A DNA stretch of 37,123 bases, from the NCBI RefSeq assembly GCF_019209865.1, contig NZ_JAHUTT010000040.1, forward strand, positions 1-37,123, read 5' to 3'. Below the pieces are notes generated by a model, which ran no database searches, was not told the DNA's origin, and saw nothing but the letters and a program-made list of their open reading frames with translations. Shown one piece after another: positions 1-8,004 of this stretch. The translations under genes and the position numbers were made by a program. Every line of letters begins with the position of its first letter. Within the stretch, counting starts at the first letter, position 1. This DNA is from Shewanella sp. NIFS-20-20. GTDB lineage: Bacteria; Pseudomonadota; Gammaproteobacteria; Enterobacterales; Shewanellaceae.

Positions 1-126
1 ACTGAATTTGGCCAGTTATTCCATGGGCCGGCAGGAAATACGCAAGAGCTGGATAAATTTTGTGAGCATTTACAAAAACGACGACGGCACTTTGTCAAGA
101 GTTGTCAGTATTTGAATACCCACTGA
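1..126 (+). CDS. C-terminal end of an unidentified protein (partial)
   Basis: The first frame is open from the window edge to a TGA at 124-126 and encodes 41 residues. The tail is basic, with a run of three arginines, and has two cysteines (FCEHLQKRRRHF, then KSCQYL). Codon choice looks coding-like, but the piece is too short to assign a family. The upstream part lies outside the window. It could also be a chance open frame. Confidence 0.4.
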   Translation, partial: TEFGQLFHGPAGNTQELDKFCEHLQKRRRHFVKSCQYLNTH

Positions 127-155
127 CCGATAGCCACTGAGCTCCCCCTTTTCCC

Positions 156-586
156 CTAAAAATTAACTCATTGTCCATGAGTCGATTTAGCCTGCCCGAA
201 TCACAGTGATGAGCTGCAAATAAGCGCCATATCTTTCGACTAAACACAAGGTGAGAGTCTAACAGTGCCGTTGAAACGTTATGACCTCGTTAAGCGTGAG
301 ATGATTGCTGACATAGCGCGAGGATGCGGGTTAAATCATTGTTTTATTATGGGTGGCTTCTTAGTTGTTTTCTAAAAATTAACTCATTGTCCATGAGTCG
401 ATTTAGCCTGCCCGAATCACAGTGATGAGCTGCAAATAAGCGCCATATCTTTCGACTAAACACAAGGTGAGAGTCTAACAGTGCCGTTGAAACGTTCTGA
501 CCTCGTTAAGCGTGAGATGATTGCTGACATAGCGCGAGGATGCGGGTTAAATCATTGTTTTATTGTGGGTGGCTTCTTAGTTGTTG
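156..586. repeat. Two tandem copies of a 216-bp unit
   Basis: Copy 1 (156-371) and copy 2 (from 372 to about 586) are direct head-to-tail repeats with a period of 216 bp. I see only two substitutions between them: A281 against C497, and A349 against G565. Each copy starts with a short inverted repeat, ACTCAT-N5-ATGAGT (166-171/177-182 and 382-387/393-398). Each also holds a GTG-initiated small ORF behind AAGGTGAG. The near-identity points to a recent duplication or to conversion between copies. No tRNA, transposase or known insertion-sequence end is visible. Confidence 0.9.
265..375 (+). CDS. Possible small protein, repeat copy 1 (36 aa)
   Basis: A GTG start at 265 lies 9 bases after AAGGTGAG (248-255), a good Shine-Dalgarno sequence. 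The 36-residue product has a charged N-terminal half (KRYDLVKREM) and a hydrophobic, glycine-containing end (CFIMGGFLVVF), with cysteines at 21 and 26. Its stop codon is formed by the first bases of repeat copy 2. Short basic-then-hydrophobic peptides in tandem repeats are typical of type I toxin families such as Ldr and Ibs, but no sequence match to these is claimed. The ORF may be fortuitous. Confidence 0.3.
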   Translation: MPLKRYDLVKREMIADIARGCGLNHCFIMGGFLVVF

Positions 587-591
587 CTTAG
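481..591 (+). CDS. Possible small protein, repeat copy 2 (36 aa)
   Basis: This is the duplicate of the ORF at 265-375, with the same ribosome binding site and GTG start. It differs by Tyr6 to Ser and Met29 to Val, and its last residue is Ala because the sequence beyond the repeat differs. Both substitutions between the repeat units fall in this ORF and both change an amino acid, so there is no sign of protein-level conservation. Its C-terminal hydrophobic stretch is kept. Function unknown. Confidence 0.3.
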   Translation: MPLKRSDLVKREMIADIARGCGLNHCFIVGGFLVVA

Positions 592-723
592 TTGTTGAAA
601 TGGCTAATTAGTTATTTATTCGTTAGCGGCATACTTGTTAGCTTTGGTAAATCACGAGTGGATTTCATGGCTTATTTTGGTTCCCTTCAATGGATGAATG
701 GTGGCGCTGAATCATAAGCAACA

Positions 724-757
724 AAATGCCGCGATGAACACGTTTATCGCGGCATTT
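724..757 (-). terminator. Stem-loop terminator of the alkyl sulfatase gene
   Basis: A perfect 12-bp inverted repeat (724-735 and 746-757, arm AAATGCCGCGAT) has a 10-base loop. Read on the minus strand it is followed by TTTTGTTGCTT, a moderate U-tract, and it lies 57 bases past the stop codon of the minus-strand sulfatase gene. The plus-strand reading lacks a U-tract. Confidence 0.75.
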
Positions 758-813
758 GCATTGGATGTGTCGTGACTCATGATTTAAGATGAAAACGGCA
801 GATTCATTCTGTG

Positions 814-2898
814 TTAATCATGCCCATGAAGGCGGTTGTTGTGAGCGATTGGCTTAGGGGGTTGCATAAATTTGGCGCGGTTAGCTTCAATCACTTCACC
901 ACTCGGCAAGGGGACGATTTCAAATGCGGGATCAAACGGGACCATCACTTTAGGTATGATAGTCAAGAAGGCATCATCGCCTTTGATGGTCGCGGCTTTG
1001 GACTTAAGTAATTCAGTCAAGGTGATCTGCTTAAGGTTAAGTTTAACAATATCTGCTTGATGAATGGTTAAGGTGGCATCCACGTTGGCCTTAGGCTTGG
1101 CGATTTTTGCATTGCTTAAATTACCATTCGCCAGTTCGACCACATAGATTTCGCCCGTGTCAGGCAATACTAAGTTGATCTCAAATTGGTAATCTTGCGC
1201 CTTAATTGAGTCTATTTGAATGGCAAGAAAGTCCAGTAATGAGCTGATTGGCATTTCTGAAATGACGTCTGCCGATGCTGACTTCAAAGCACCCGGTTGG
1301 CGACCTATACGTAACTCTTGGGCGCCAGACAAGTAGATATTTCGCCAGCCAGCACCTTCGGCTTGATAACCCAATTGTTCATAGGTATCGGCCAATAGGC
1401 TGCGAGCGTCATTATTGCTTGGGTTATGAGTGACGACTTTGTTTAATGCCGTGGCCACAAAATGGTATTCCCCCTTGGCAAAATCGGCCTTGGCTCGGGT
1501 GAGTACCGCATCGGCACCGCCCATGTATTCGACAAATTTAGCCGCTTCTGCTTGGGTGGGTAACGGGTTGAGATTGGCCGGATTCATATCAAAGAAGCCG
1601 AGGTACATGTTGTACACTGCGCGGGCATTATGGGAATAAGTGCCGTGGTAACCATTGGTATGCCAGGCGTCTTTAATGCTTTTGGGCAGGACTTTTTCAA
1701 TCTCCCAACCTATGTCTTGGAGCACAACGCCATTGTTGGCTAGGCGCAGGGATTGATTATGCACAAAGCCATAGTTATCACGCTGTAATTTCAAAAAATC
1801 GACAATGTCATCATTGCCCCAGATAGGGGAGCTGTGAGCCGAAAACAGGAATTGGGCTTCGCCTCCCCATTGCTGCAGCATGTTGTTGATTTCTTTAGAC
1901 CATTTTAAAGCGTCGCGGACTTTCGCCCCGCGTAAGGTGTAGACATTGTGCATGCCTTTATACGTCACTTCGGCAGCCCAAATGGTTTTTAAGCTAGGAA
2001 TATAGGCCACACTTTCTGAGACGGCCTCTGTGCCGGACGCATCCATAAAGATCACTTCTAGACCATCAATGGTAACAACTTCAAACTTGTCTTGCTGATT
2101 GACTTCGTGATCGGGTAAGACATAGGTGATCTCACCTTTGGCAATGCCGTTAGATAGGGCGGCATCGACGATGGTGGTGTCCGATGGCACCATAGTGGCG
2201 CCATATTGGTAAGAGGTTCTGCGCGACATGACATTGCCTGCTAACACGTTTTCATCGACCATTTCTTTGGTGATGTCGGCCGAGCCATAGACGGTAACAT
2301 CGGGAAACATATCCTGTACGCCACGTGAGCCACCAAAATGGTCGGCATGGGAATGGGAATAGACCATGCCGACCACGGGATCATTGTTGCCATAGGGTAA
2401 ATGCTTGAGGGCAAATGCCAAGGAGGCTTTGGCGGCTTCACGGGTGGTGAGCGGATCAAAGACAATCCAGCCGTGATCGCTACGCACTAGGCTCATGTTG
2501 GCCAGATCGGTCCCGCGGATTTGGAAAATTTTATCGTTAACCTGATACAGACCATAAGCTTCATTATTCATTTGTGCTTGGCGATAGAGCGAGGGGTTAA
2601 TCGTGTCAGGAACCGTGTCACCAATAAATTGATAGGCATCGGCCAGCAGCGCAGAGGTGGCAGCATCTAAAGGTGCGATTAATTGGGCTCTGCCTTCGAT
2701 AAACGCTTGGTTATCTTCAAAGTTTAATCCTTGAGCAAAAGCCTGATTATACGCTTTTGTCGCCGCCGTGGCAGGCTTGCCTTGGTACATGAATGAGGTG
2801 GTTAAGGCGTGTTCGTCTTGACCCGCTCCATGACTGTTCGCTAGGGCTTGCCAGCTGAGGCTTGAGATAATGATGGCTGTTATGGTGCTAATTTTCAT
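814..2898 (-). CDS. Secreted alkyl sulfatase, metallo-beta-lactamase fold (SdsA1/YjcS family)
   Basis: Predicted to hydrolyse alkyl sulfate esters such as dodecyl sulfate to alcohol and sulfate in the periplasm. The chosen ATG follows AAGGGA at 6-base spacing and gives 694 residues. An in-frame ATG eight codons upstream lacks a binding site. The N-terminus is a signal peptide ending near ALA-NS (about residue 21). The zinc motif HSHADH is at residues 182-187, followed by the family's GTEAVSE and AAEVTYKGMHNVYTLRGAK segments with likely metal-binding glutamates, and later SAHSSPIWGN. The middle dimerisation part holds GYHGTYSHNARAVYNMYLG, and the C-terminal ~130 residues correspond to the SCP2-like domain. 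Length and domain order match SdsA1. A LysR gene is divergent and probably controls it. Confidence 0.93.
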   Translation of the reverse strand: MKISTITAIIISSLSWQALANSHGAGQDEHALTTSFMYQGKPATAATKAYNQAFAQGLNFEDNQAFIEGRAQLIAPLDAATSALLADAYQFIGDTVPDTINPSLYRQAQMNNEAYGLYQVNDKIFQIRGTDLANMSLVRSDHGWIVFDPLTTREAAKASLAFALKHLPYGNNDPVVGMVYSHSHADHFGGSRGVQDMFPDVTVYGSADITKEMVDENVLAGNVMSRRTSYQYGATMVPSDTTIVDAALSNGIAKGEITYVLPDHEVNQQDKFEVVTIDGLEVIFMDASGTEAVSESVAYIPSLKTIWAAEVTYKGMHNVYTLRGAKVRDALKWSKEINNMLQQWGGEAQFLFSAHSSPIWGNDDIVDFLKLQRDNYGFVHNQSLRLANNGVVLQDIGWEIEKVLPKSIKDAWHTNGYHGTYSHNARAVYNMYLGFFDMNPANLNPLPTQAEAAKFVEYMGGADAVLTRAKADFAKGEYHFVATALNKVVTHNPSNNDARSLLADTYEQLGYQAEGAGWRNIYLSGAQELRIGRQPGALKSASADVISEMPISSLLDFLAIQIDSIKAQDYQFEINLVLPDTGEIYVVELANGNLSNAKIAKPKANVDATLTIHQADIVKLNLKQITLTELLKSKAATIKGDDAFLTIIPKVMVPFDPAFEIVPLPSGEVIEANRAKFMQPPKPIAHNNRLHGHD

Positions 2899-3056
2899 GC
2901 AATGTCCCTTATTGATTAACAATCTATGGCCATTTAGTTGCTGAATAAGTAAGCAATTAATGAACTAAATCCATCATAAAGGTTCGACAGTTAAGATAAA
3001 CTAAGGTAACTATGGTTGATACATAAGTATTGGTTATGAATGGTGGTTAACAATCC

Positions 3057-3977
3057 ATGACAGAGAAACTCGATCTTAATTTGTTTACCGTATTTGCCTT
3101 GGTGTATCGACATCAGTCAATCACCTTGGCGGCCGAGCAACTGGAGGTCACGCAAGCGGCGGTCAGTGGGGCGATTAAACGTTTAAGCCTACAATGTGGC
3201 CAAGACATCTTTGTTCGCAAAGGGCGGGGCATAGTGGCAACGCAATATGCCCATCAACTGATGCAGCAGCTCGCGCCAGCACTGGATATTATGGCCGGTG
3301 TGTTAGATAACATGCAGGTCTTTGATTGTAAAAATACCAAAATTAATTTTACGGTGTTAGCGCTAGAGTCGGTCACCAATTTAATTCAGCCCCATGCCTT
3401 GGCCTTGCAGCAACAAGGTAATCCGCTGATTATCTTTAAGGAAGAGCATTCCAGCGAGGCGCCTATTTTAGAAGCCTTACTTAGGCAGCAAGCCGATTTA
3501 GCCATAGATAACAGCACCAATTTACACAGTTCTTTGCAGAGTGAACCCTTATTCGATGAAACGATTGTGGTCATTTGTCGGCGTGATCATCCCAGAGTTC
3601 AGGCCAGTGTTACCCGTGAGCAATATTTAGCCGAGCAACATATTCGCTTGCATTTAACTCGCGCTAATATGTCGGCAGTGGATTACTTTGCGATGGCGGA
3701 CTTATCCGCGCGTAAAGTGGTGGCCGAGGCGAGCTCGTTGTTGTCGTTAGCCGCGCTGGTGGCTCAAAGTGACTGTTTAGGCGCTTGCGCGCGCACCTTA
3801 GCCCATAAATATCAGCAGGCATTTAATCTGCAAATCATTGAAATGCCAGTGCTGGTTAGGCCCATTCCGTTGTCGATGATTTGGCATCGCCGCAATCAAG
3901 ACAACCCCGCACACCTGTGGTTACGGCAAGCCATTAAGGAGATGGTCGTCAAGGCACTTAATTCATCTAAGGGTTAG
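3057..3977 (+). CDS. LysR-family transcriptional regulator
   Basis: A 306-residue protein with the LysR layout. An N-terminal winged helix-turn-helix covers about residues 7-65 (LAAEQLEVTQAAVSGAIKRL), followed by a substrate-binding effector domain to about residue 300. It is divergent from the alkyl sulfatase gene, with 158 bp between the starts. That is the usual arrangement for a LysR protein regulating its neighbour, so control of sulfatase expression is the likely role; the effector is unknown. The ribosome binding site is weak. Confidence 0.92.
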   Translation: MTEKLDLNLFTVFALVYRHQSITLAAEQLEVTQAAVSGAIKRLSLQCGQDIFVRKGRGIVATQYAHQLMQQLAPALDIMAGVLDNMQVFDCKNTKINFTVLALESVTNLIQPHALALQQQGNPLIIFKEEHSSEAPILEALLRQQADLAIDNSTNLHSSLQSEPLFDETIVVICRRDHPRVQASVTREQYLAEQHIRLHLTRANMSAVDYFAMADLSARKVVAEASSLLSLAALVAQSDCLGACARTLAHKYQQAFNLQIIEMPVLVRPIPLSMIWHRRNQDNPAHLWLRQAIKEMVVKALNSSKG

Positions 3978-4040
3978 TTTGTGGCCGACATCAAGCTTTG
4001 ATAATGACAATCTCAGTCATTGGCTGATAAATGATTATAC

Positions 4041-4071
4041 TTCGGCCCCGCTGATTTTTCGGTGGGCCGAA
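4041..4071 (+). terminator. Possible stem-loop after the LysR gene
   Basis: An 8-bp perfect inverted repeat, TTCGGCCC (4041-4048) and GGGCCGAA (4064-4071), lies 63 bases past the LysR stop. The loop contains five T residues, but no U-tract follows the stem, so termination is uncertain. Confidence 0.4.
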
Positions 4072-4171
4072 ACCTTAGCTCGATTAAGCTAATCTTATGT
4101 TTGTGCCATGGAGTTTGGCGAGTTGGTGCGGCATCGTTTTTGATGGCACCGTCAACCGTATAGGCCATGTA

Positions 4172-4564
4172 ATGACAACCATGTTTCGATTATCAATTGC
4201 TTCACTGCTGCTCGCAACCACTGCAATCACTCTACCTAGTATCGCCGTTGCCGACGATGAACAAATTACCTTAGGGCGCACCATTTTATTGGGCAGTGGT
4301 GATCATGGTGCCAAAATTCCCTTGTTGGTGTGCCGTAAGGCTAATGCGATTAAGGTGAAAGCCGAGCGCGATCTCACTCTCGAGCGAGTGGTGGTCACCT
4401 TTAACAATGGCGACACTAAAACCATTCGCTTTTATCGGGATCTTAAAAAGAACCAAACCACCGATTGGCGTAAATTCGCCTATAAGCGCTGCGTTAAAAA
4501 GCTCGAAGTGTTTGGCAATTCAGAAGGATCAAAGGCTGGGGTTAAAGTGTTAGGCCGTAAATAA
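4172..4564 (+). CDS. Secreted DUF2541 family protein (YaaI-like)
   Basis: The 130-residue product starts with a signal peptide (MTTMFRLSIASLLLATTAIT, cleavage near AVA-DD). The start at 4172 was chosen because the longer frame from 4097 puts 25 non-signal residues in front of it. The mature part carries the family features: a cysteine after a basic beta segment (LLVCRKA), the QTTDW motif and a second cysteine (KRCVKKLEVFG), likely to form a disulfide. E. coli YaaI shows the same QTTDW...RCV pattern. Periplasmic location is predicted; the function of the family is unknown. Confidence 0.8.
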   Translation: MTTMFRLSIASLLLATTAITLPSIAVADDEQITLGRTILLGSGDHGAKIPLLVCRKANAIKVKAERDLTLERVVVTFNNGDTKTIRFYRDLKKNQTTDWRKFAYKRCVKKLEVFGNSEGSKAGVKVLGRK

Positions 4565-4606
4565 TGGCTAAAGCGTTAAGGGATTAGCGATAAAATCACA
4601 AGCTGG

Positions 4607-4636
4607 TTAGCGCCTAACGCTGCTGTTAGGCGCTAA
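4607..4636. terminator. Stem-loop between convergent genes
   Basis: A perfect 12-bp inverted repeat (TTAGCGCCTAAC, 4607-4618 and 4625-4636) with a 6-base loop sits between the stops of the DUF2541 gene and the cyclophilin gene. It can fold on either strand and probably serves both. U-tracts are weak on both sides. Confidence 0.65.
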
Positions 4637-4642
4637 TGATAA

Positions 4643-5260
4643 TTATCGACAGCTGCGCTCAGTGATTTCGGTAATCAGGATATCTGTGATCGGGACATTT
4701 TCATAAACGCCCGCATTGGTGACTGGCACAATATTGATTTGATCAACTACCTCCATCCCTTCAATAACCCGCCCAAATACTGCGTATCCTGCTGAGCTCG
4801 CGCTGGCGTTGAGCTGCGGGTTATCCAATACATTAATAAAGAATTGCGAGTCGGCCGAATGTGGCGCATTGGTACGTGCCATGGCGAGCGTACCGCGTTC
4901 ATTACTAAAGCCTACCTTAGCTTCATTGAGGATCGGGGCATGGGTCGGTTTGGTGACTAATCCTTGACTAAATCCGCCCCCTTGCACCACAAAATTGTGC
5001 ACTACCCGATGGAATATGGTGTCTTCGTAAAACCCTTCTTCGACATAGCGGACAAAGTTGTTGCCGGTGATTGGGGTGTTGCTGGTATCAATGGCGATAC
5101 CTATGTCACCTAGGGTCGTGGTCATGGTGTAACACACATCCAATGACATCGGCGGCGCGGGGTTCGGATCTGGGTTGGTCGGTGGCATTGTCGTGAGAAT
5201 GTCACTGTCGCAAGCCGAAAGTGAGAATAGTAGCGTGAGAGAAAGTAGGGTTTTGTGCAT
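4643..5260 (-). CDS. Cyclophilin-type peptidyl-prolyl isomerase lipoprotein
   Basis: Catalyses cis-trans isomerisation of proline peptide bonds. The start follows AAGGACATTCA, a good binding site. The 205-residue protein has a lipoprotein signal (LLFSLSAC, lipidated Cys17), a proline-rich linker and a cyclophilin domain from about residue 42. Visible motifs are the catalytic FHRVVHNFVVQGGGF (83-97), GTLAMAR, SQFFINV and AVFGRVIEGMEVVDQI. It is therefore probably an envelope-anchored foldase; Asp at +2 after the lipid Cys would, by the E. coli Lol rule, favour inner-membrane retention. No operon partner. Confidence 0.92.
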   Translation of the reverse strand: MHKTLLSLTLLFSLSACDSDILTTMPPTNPDPNPAPPMSLDVCYTMTTTLGDIGIAIDTSNTPITGNNFVRYVEEGFYEDTIFHRVVHNFVVQGGGFSQGLVTKPTHAPILNEAKVGFSNERGTLAMARTNAPHSADSQFFINVLDNPQLNASASSAGYAVFGRVIEGMEVVDQINIVPVTNAGVYENVPITDILITEITERSCR

Positions 5261-5519
5261 TGAATGTCCTTATTCGACCAAAAACTAGGTACGATTGGCT
5301 GACAATATTGCTTAAATTATTAGCATCAACAAGTTAAATTAATTGAAAATACAAAGTGTTACATATGTATTGTCGCTGCAATCTCGCGCTTGACTGATGC
5401 CAGCGTGGTGATGAAGGCTAAGGAATTTCCGATTTGGAAATCCGCCCTCGGTTTTAATTCATTCGAGTTAGGCGCTGGCCATGGTTACTATACCCCTAAT
5501 TTTATGATGGGTAATATCT

Positions 5520-7058
5520 ATGACTCTGGTGAACATTCAAAAAATCATTGGCGATGCCAACTTATCGGCGCAACAAAAATCTCAGTGGCTCGCGCTACAA
5601 GCCGAGGGGATGATGCCTTATCCCTGTCAAGATAAAAGCGTCCTCGATGCCATGGCCTCAGGGGTTATTTGCGACATGTTTGAAGGCAATGCCCCCTTTA
5701 AGCCTCGTTATGTTCTGCCCGATTATGAGGTGTTTTTAGCTAAGGGTTCTGACTATTTAGAGTTAGCGCCAGCCACAGATTTTGACGACGCCCTTCATAT
5801 GTTGTCCATCCTCTATCATCATGTGCCGTCGGTCACCGGTATTCCCGTGTTTTTAGGGCACTTAGACCGCTTACTCATGCCCTATGTCGGTGAGTTAACT
5901 GCACATGAGGTTTACACTAAATTACGCCGTTTTTGGGTGATGCTCGATAGAACCTTGCCCGATGCCTTTATGCACGTCAATATTGGTCCGAGTGATAATC
6001 TAGTGTGCCGCACCATTTTGGCTGTCGATGCCGAACTCAAGCAAATCGCTCCCAATCTCACCTTTTATTACGACAAGGATATTACCCCTGAGTCCTTGTT
6101 GTTGAAGGCCTGCATAAATATTACCGAGTGCAGTAAACCCCATATTGCCAATACGCCACTGCACAATGAGGTCTTTGGTGAAGGTCGTTTTGGCATTGTT
6201 AGTTGTTATAACGCCTTACCCTTAGGCGGCGGTGCGAATACCTTAGTGCGCTTGAACTTAAAGTCCTTGGCACAATTAGCGATCAGTGCTGACGACTTTT
6301 TCGACAATTTACTGGAAGATTATTGTCAGCGGGTGTTTACCTTAATTGATGCTCGCAGTGAGTTTTTGCACCAAGAGTCTGGCTTCTTTAATAGCTTCTT
6401 GGTTAAGGAAGGCTTAATTGATGAAGCCAGATTTGTGCCTATGTTTGGCATTTTTGGCATGGCCGAAGCCGTGCAGGAATTACTGACGCTTGAGGGCTGT
6501 GATGCGCGCTACGGTTACGATGCTGCTGCCAATCAATTAGCCTTGCGCATTTCTGCGCGTTTGCATGAGATTGTCAGCGCCACTGAGGTCAAATATGGCT
6601 GGCAACAACGGGCGTTATTGCATGCTCAAGGCGGGATCAGTCTTGATGTTGGCGTGACTCCAGGGGTGCGTATCGCTTATGGCCAAGAGCCGGATCCTGT
6701 CAGTTATGTGATGGCGACGGCGCCGCAACATCAATATTATCCATCGGGCATTAGCGATATTTTAACCTTAGATGCTACGATCAAGGCCAACCCCACCGCG
6801 TTAATGGACTTATGTTTAGGTGCTTTTGCCAGTGGCTATCGTGAGTTTACCGCCAACGTTGAGTCCAACGATTTAGTGCGGATCACCGGCTATATGGTCA
6901 AGTTGTCAGATATTGCTAAATATCAGGCCGAAGGCTCGCGTACCAACACCACCTTTTTAGGGGCCGAAGCCGCCGACAAAACCCAAGTGTTAGCGCGCCG
7001 CCCACGGGTAGTCAGCCAAGAAATGTCACCTGTGTTTATGGCCAAGGCGAACTCGTAA
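5520..7058 (+). CDS. yjjI: YjjI-family glycyl radical enzyme (DUF3029)
   Basis: A 512-residue enzyme close in size to E. coli YjjI (516). It has the two signatures of glycyl radical enzymes: a candidate active-site cysteine in GIVSCYN (Cys229), and a C-terminal radical-glycine loop, RITGYMVKLSD, with Gly457. The sequence around LPLGGGANTLVRLNLK matches the DUF3029 layout. The radical on glycine would be installed by the activase encoded two bases downstream, and the enzyme would work only without oxygen, in the cytoplasm. The substrate is not known for this family. The ATG at 5520 is the first start after an in-frame stop at 5505-5507; the binding site (GGGTAA) is weak. Confidence 0.93.
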   Translation: MTLVNIQKIIGDANLSAQQKSQWLALQAEGMMPYPCQDKSVLDAMASGVICDMFEGNAPFKPRYVLPDYEVFLAKGSDYLELAPATDFDDALHMLSILYHHVPSVTGIPVFLGHLDRLLMPYVGELTAHEVYTKLRRFWVMLDRTLPDAFMHVNIGPSDNLVCRTILAVDAELKQIAPNLTFYYDKDITPESLLLKACINITECSKPHIANTPLHNEVFGEGRFGIVSCYNALPLGGGANTLVRLNLKSLAQLAISADDFFDNLLEDYCQRVFTLIDARSEFLHQESGFFNSFLVKEGLIDEARFVPMFGIFGMAEAVQELLTLEGCDARYGYDAAANQLALRISARLHEIVSATEVKYGWQQRALLHAQGGISLDVGVTPGVRIAYGQEPDPVSYVMATAPQHQYYPSGISDILTLDATIKANPTALMDLCLGAFASGYREFTANVESNDLVRITGYMVKLSDIAKYQAEGSRTNTTFLGAEAADKTQVLARRPRVVSQEMSPVFMAKANS

Positions 7059-7060
7059 TC

Positions 7061-7984
7061 ATGACGGCTGAGCGCATCCCCGCAGTAGTGCACCTCGATG
7101 AAGATCCGCGGGCGGTGACTCTTGAACCTGTGGCCTATGTGAGCCGAATTTTACCTTTCTCTTGTGTCGATGGCCCGGGTAATCGGCTGGTAATTTTCTT
7201 GCAAGGCTGCAATTTTAATTGTGTTTCGTGCCATAACCCGCATACGATCAACACTTGTCATCATTGTGCTGAGTGTGTGAGTGAGTGTCCCGCGGGGGCC
7301 TTGACGCTTGGCGGTGATGGTAAGGTGCATTGGCAGCCAAGCTTATGCACTGATTGCGATCGTTGCATCGATGTCTGCAATGATCAATCTAGCCCTAAAA
7401 TTGCGCGGGTCAGCGTGACGGAACTCTTAGCGATGTTGCTACCAAGAGCCGCGTTTATTCGCGGTGTGACCGTCAGTGGGGGGGAGGCGACCATGCAGTT
7501 ACGCTTTGTTATCGCCTTATTTAAAGCCATCAAGAGCACGCCAGCGTTACGTCACTTAAGTTGTTTTATTGACAGCAATGGCCAGCTGGCTGAGCGCGGC
7601 TGGCAAGCGCTGATGCCGTATCTTGACGGCGCGATGATCGATATCAAAGCTTGGGATGAGCAAGTCCATCGCCAATTAACCGGCCGCAGTAATCGCCAAG
7701 TTTTGCGCAGCATCAGCTATTTAGCCGCTGCCAATGCATTGGCCGAGGTCAGAATTTTGCATATTCCTCACTATTCAGATTTTGAGCGCGAGCAGGTGAA
7801 TGTGGGCGCTTGGCTAGCGAGCTTGCCAAGCGCAGTGACGATTCGGCTCAATGGGTTTCGCCAGCATGGGGTGCGCGGCCAAGCTCGGCATTGGCCTGAG
7901 TGCACGCCAGCGCAAATACGCCAACTAAGACAAGCGTTAATCCGGCATAGCGGCCGCGAGATCCCGCCGCCATTGCAGGCTTAA
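7061..7984 (+). CDS. yjjW: YjjW glycyl radical enzyme activase (radical SAM)
   Basis: A 307-residue radical SAM protein. Residues 50-57 hold the CX3CX2C iron-sulfur motif (Cys50, Cys54, Cys57). Two ferredoxin-like clusters follow: Cys66, 69, 72, 76 and Cys96, 99, 102, 106, as in pyruvate formate-lyase-type activases with an added bacterial ferredoxin insert. VTVSGGEATMQ (about 135-145) is the SAM-contacting GGE motif. It would cleave S-adenosylmethionine to abstract hydrogen from Gly457 of the upstream enzyme. Only two bases separate the two genes, so they are co-translated. Confidence 0.95.
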   Translation: MTAERIPAVVHLDEDPRAVTLEPVAYVSRILPFSCVDGPGNRLVIFLQGCNFNCVSCHNPHTINTCHHCAECVSECPAGALTLGGDGKVHWQPSLCTDCDRCIDVCNDQSSPKIARVSVTELLAMLLPRAAFIRGVTVSGGEATMQLRFVIALFKAIKSTPALRHLSCFIDSNGQLAERGWQALMPYLDGAMIDIKAWDEQVHRQLTGRSNRQVLRSISYLAAANALAEVRILHIPHYSDFEREQVNVGAWLASLPSAVTIRLNGFRQHGVRGQARHWPECTPAQIRQLRQALIRHSGREIPPPLQA

Positions 7985-8004
7985 CTCAGCGGCGTTGTTG
8001 GTGG

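Noticed and set aside
156..586. CRISPR array or integron attC sites
   Set aside because: Only two copies, 216-bp period with no spacers, and no cas gene, integrase or attC core pattern nearby.
676..716. Very short ORF (MAYFGSLQ...) between the tandem repeat and the sulfatase terminator
   Set aside because: Sixteen codons with no convincing binding site or homology; chance occurrence is likely.
5261..5519. FNR site expected ahead of an anaerobic glycyl radical enzyme gene
   Set aside because: I looked for TTGAT-N4-ATCAA and found no acceptable match in this stretch.
5390..5635. A TTG-started frame of 81 codons overlapping the start of yjjI
   Set aside because: It has no ribosome binding site, runs 116 bases into yjjI in another frame and shows no recognisable domain. 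The part before 5520 reads coding-like (KAKEFPIWKSALGF), so a remnant is conceivable, but a gene cannot be supported.
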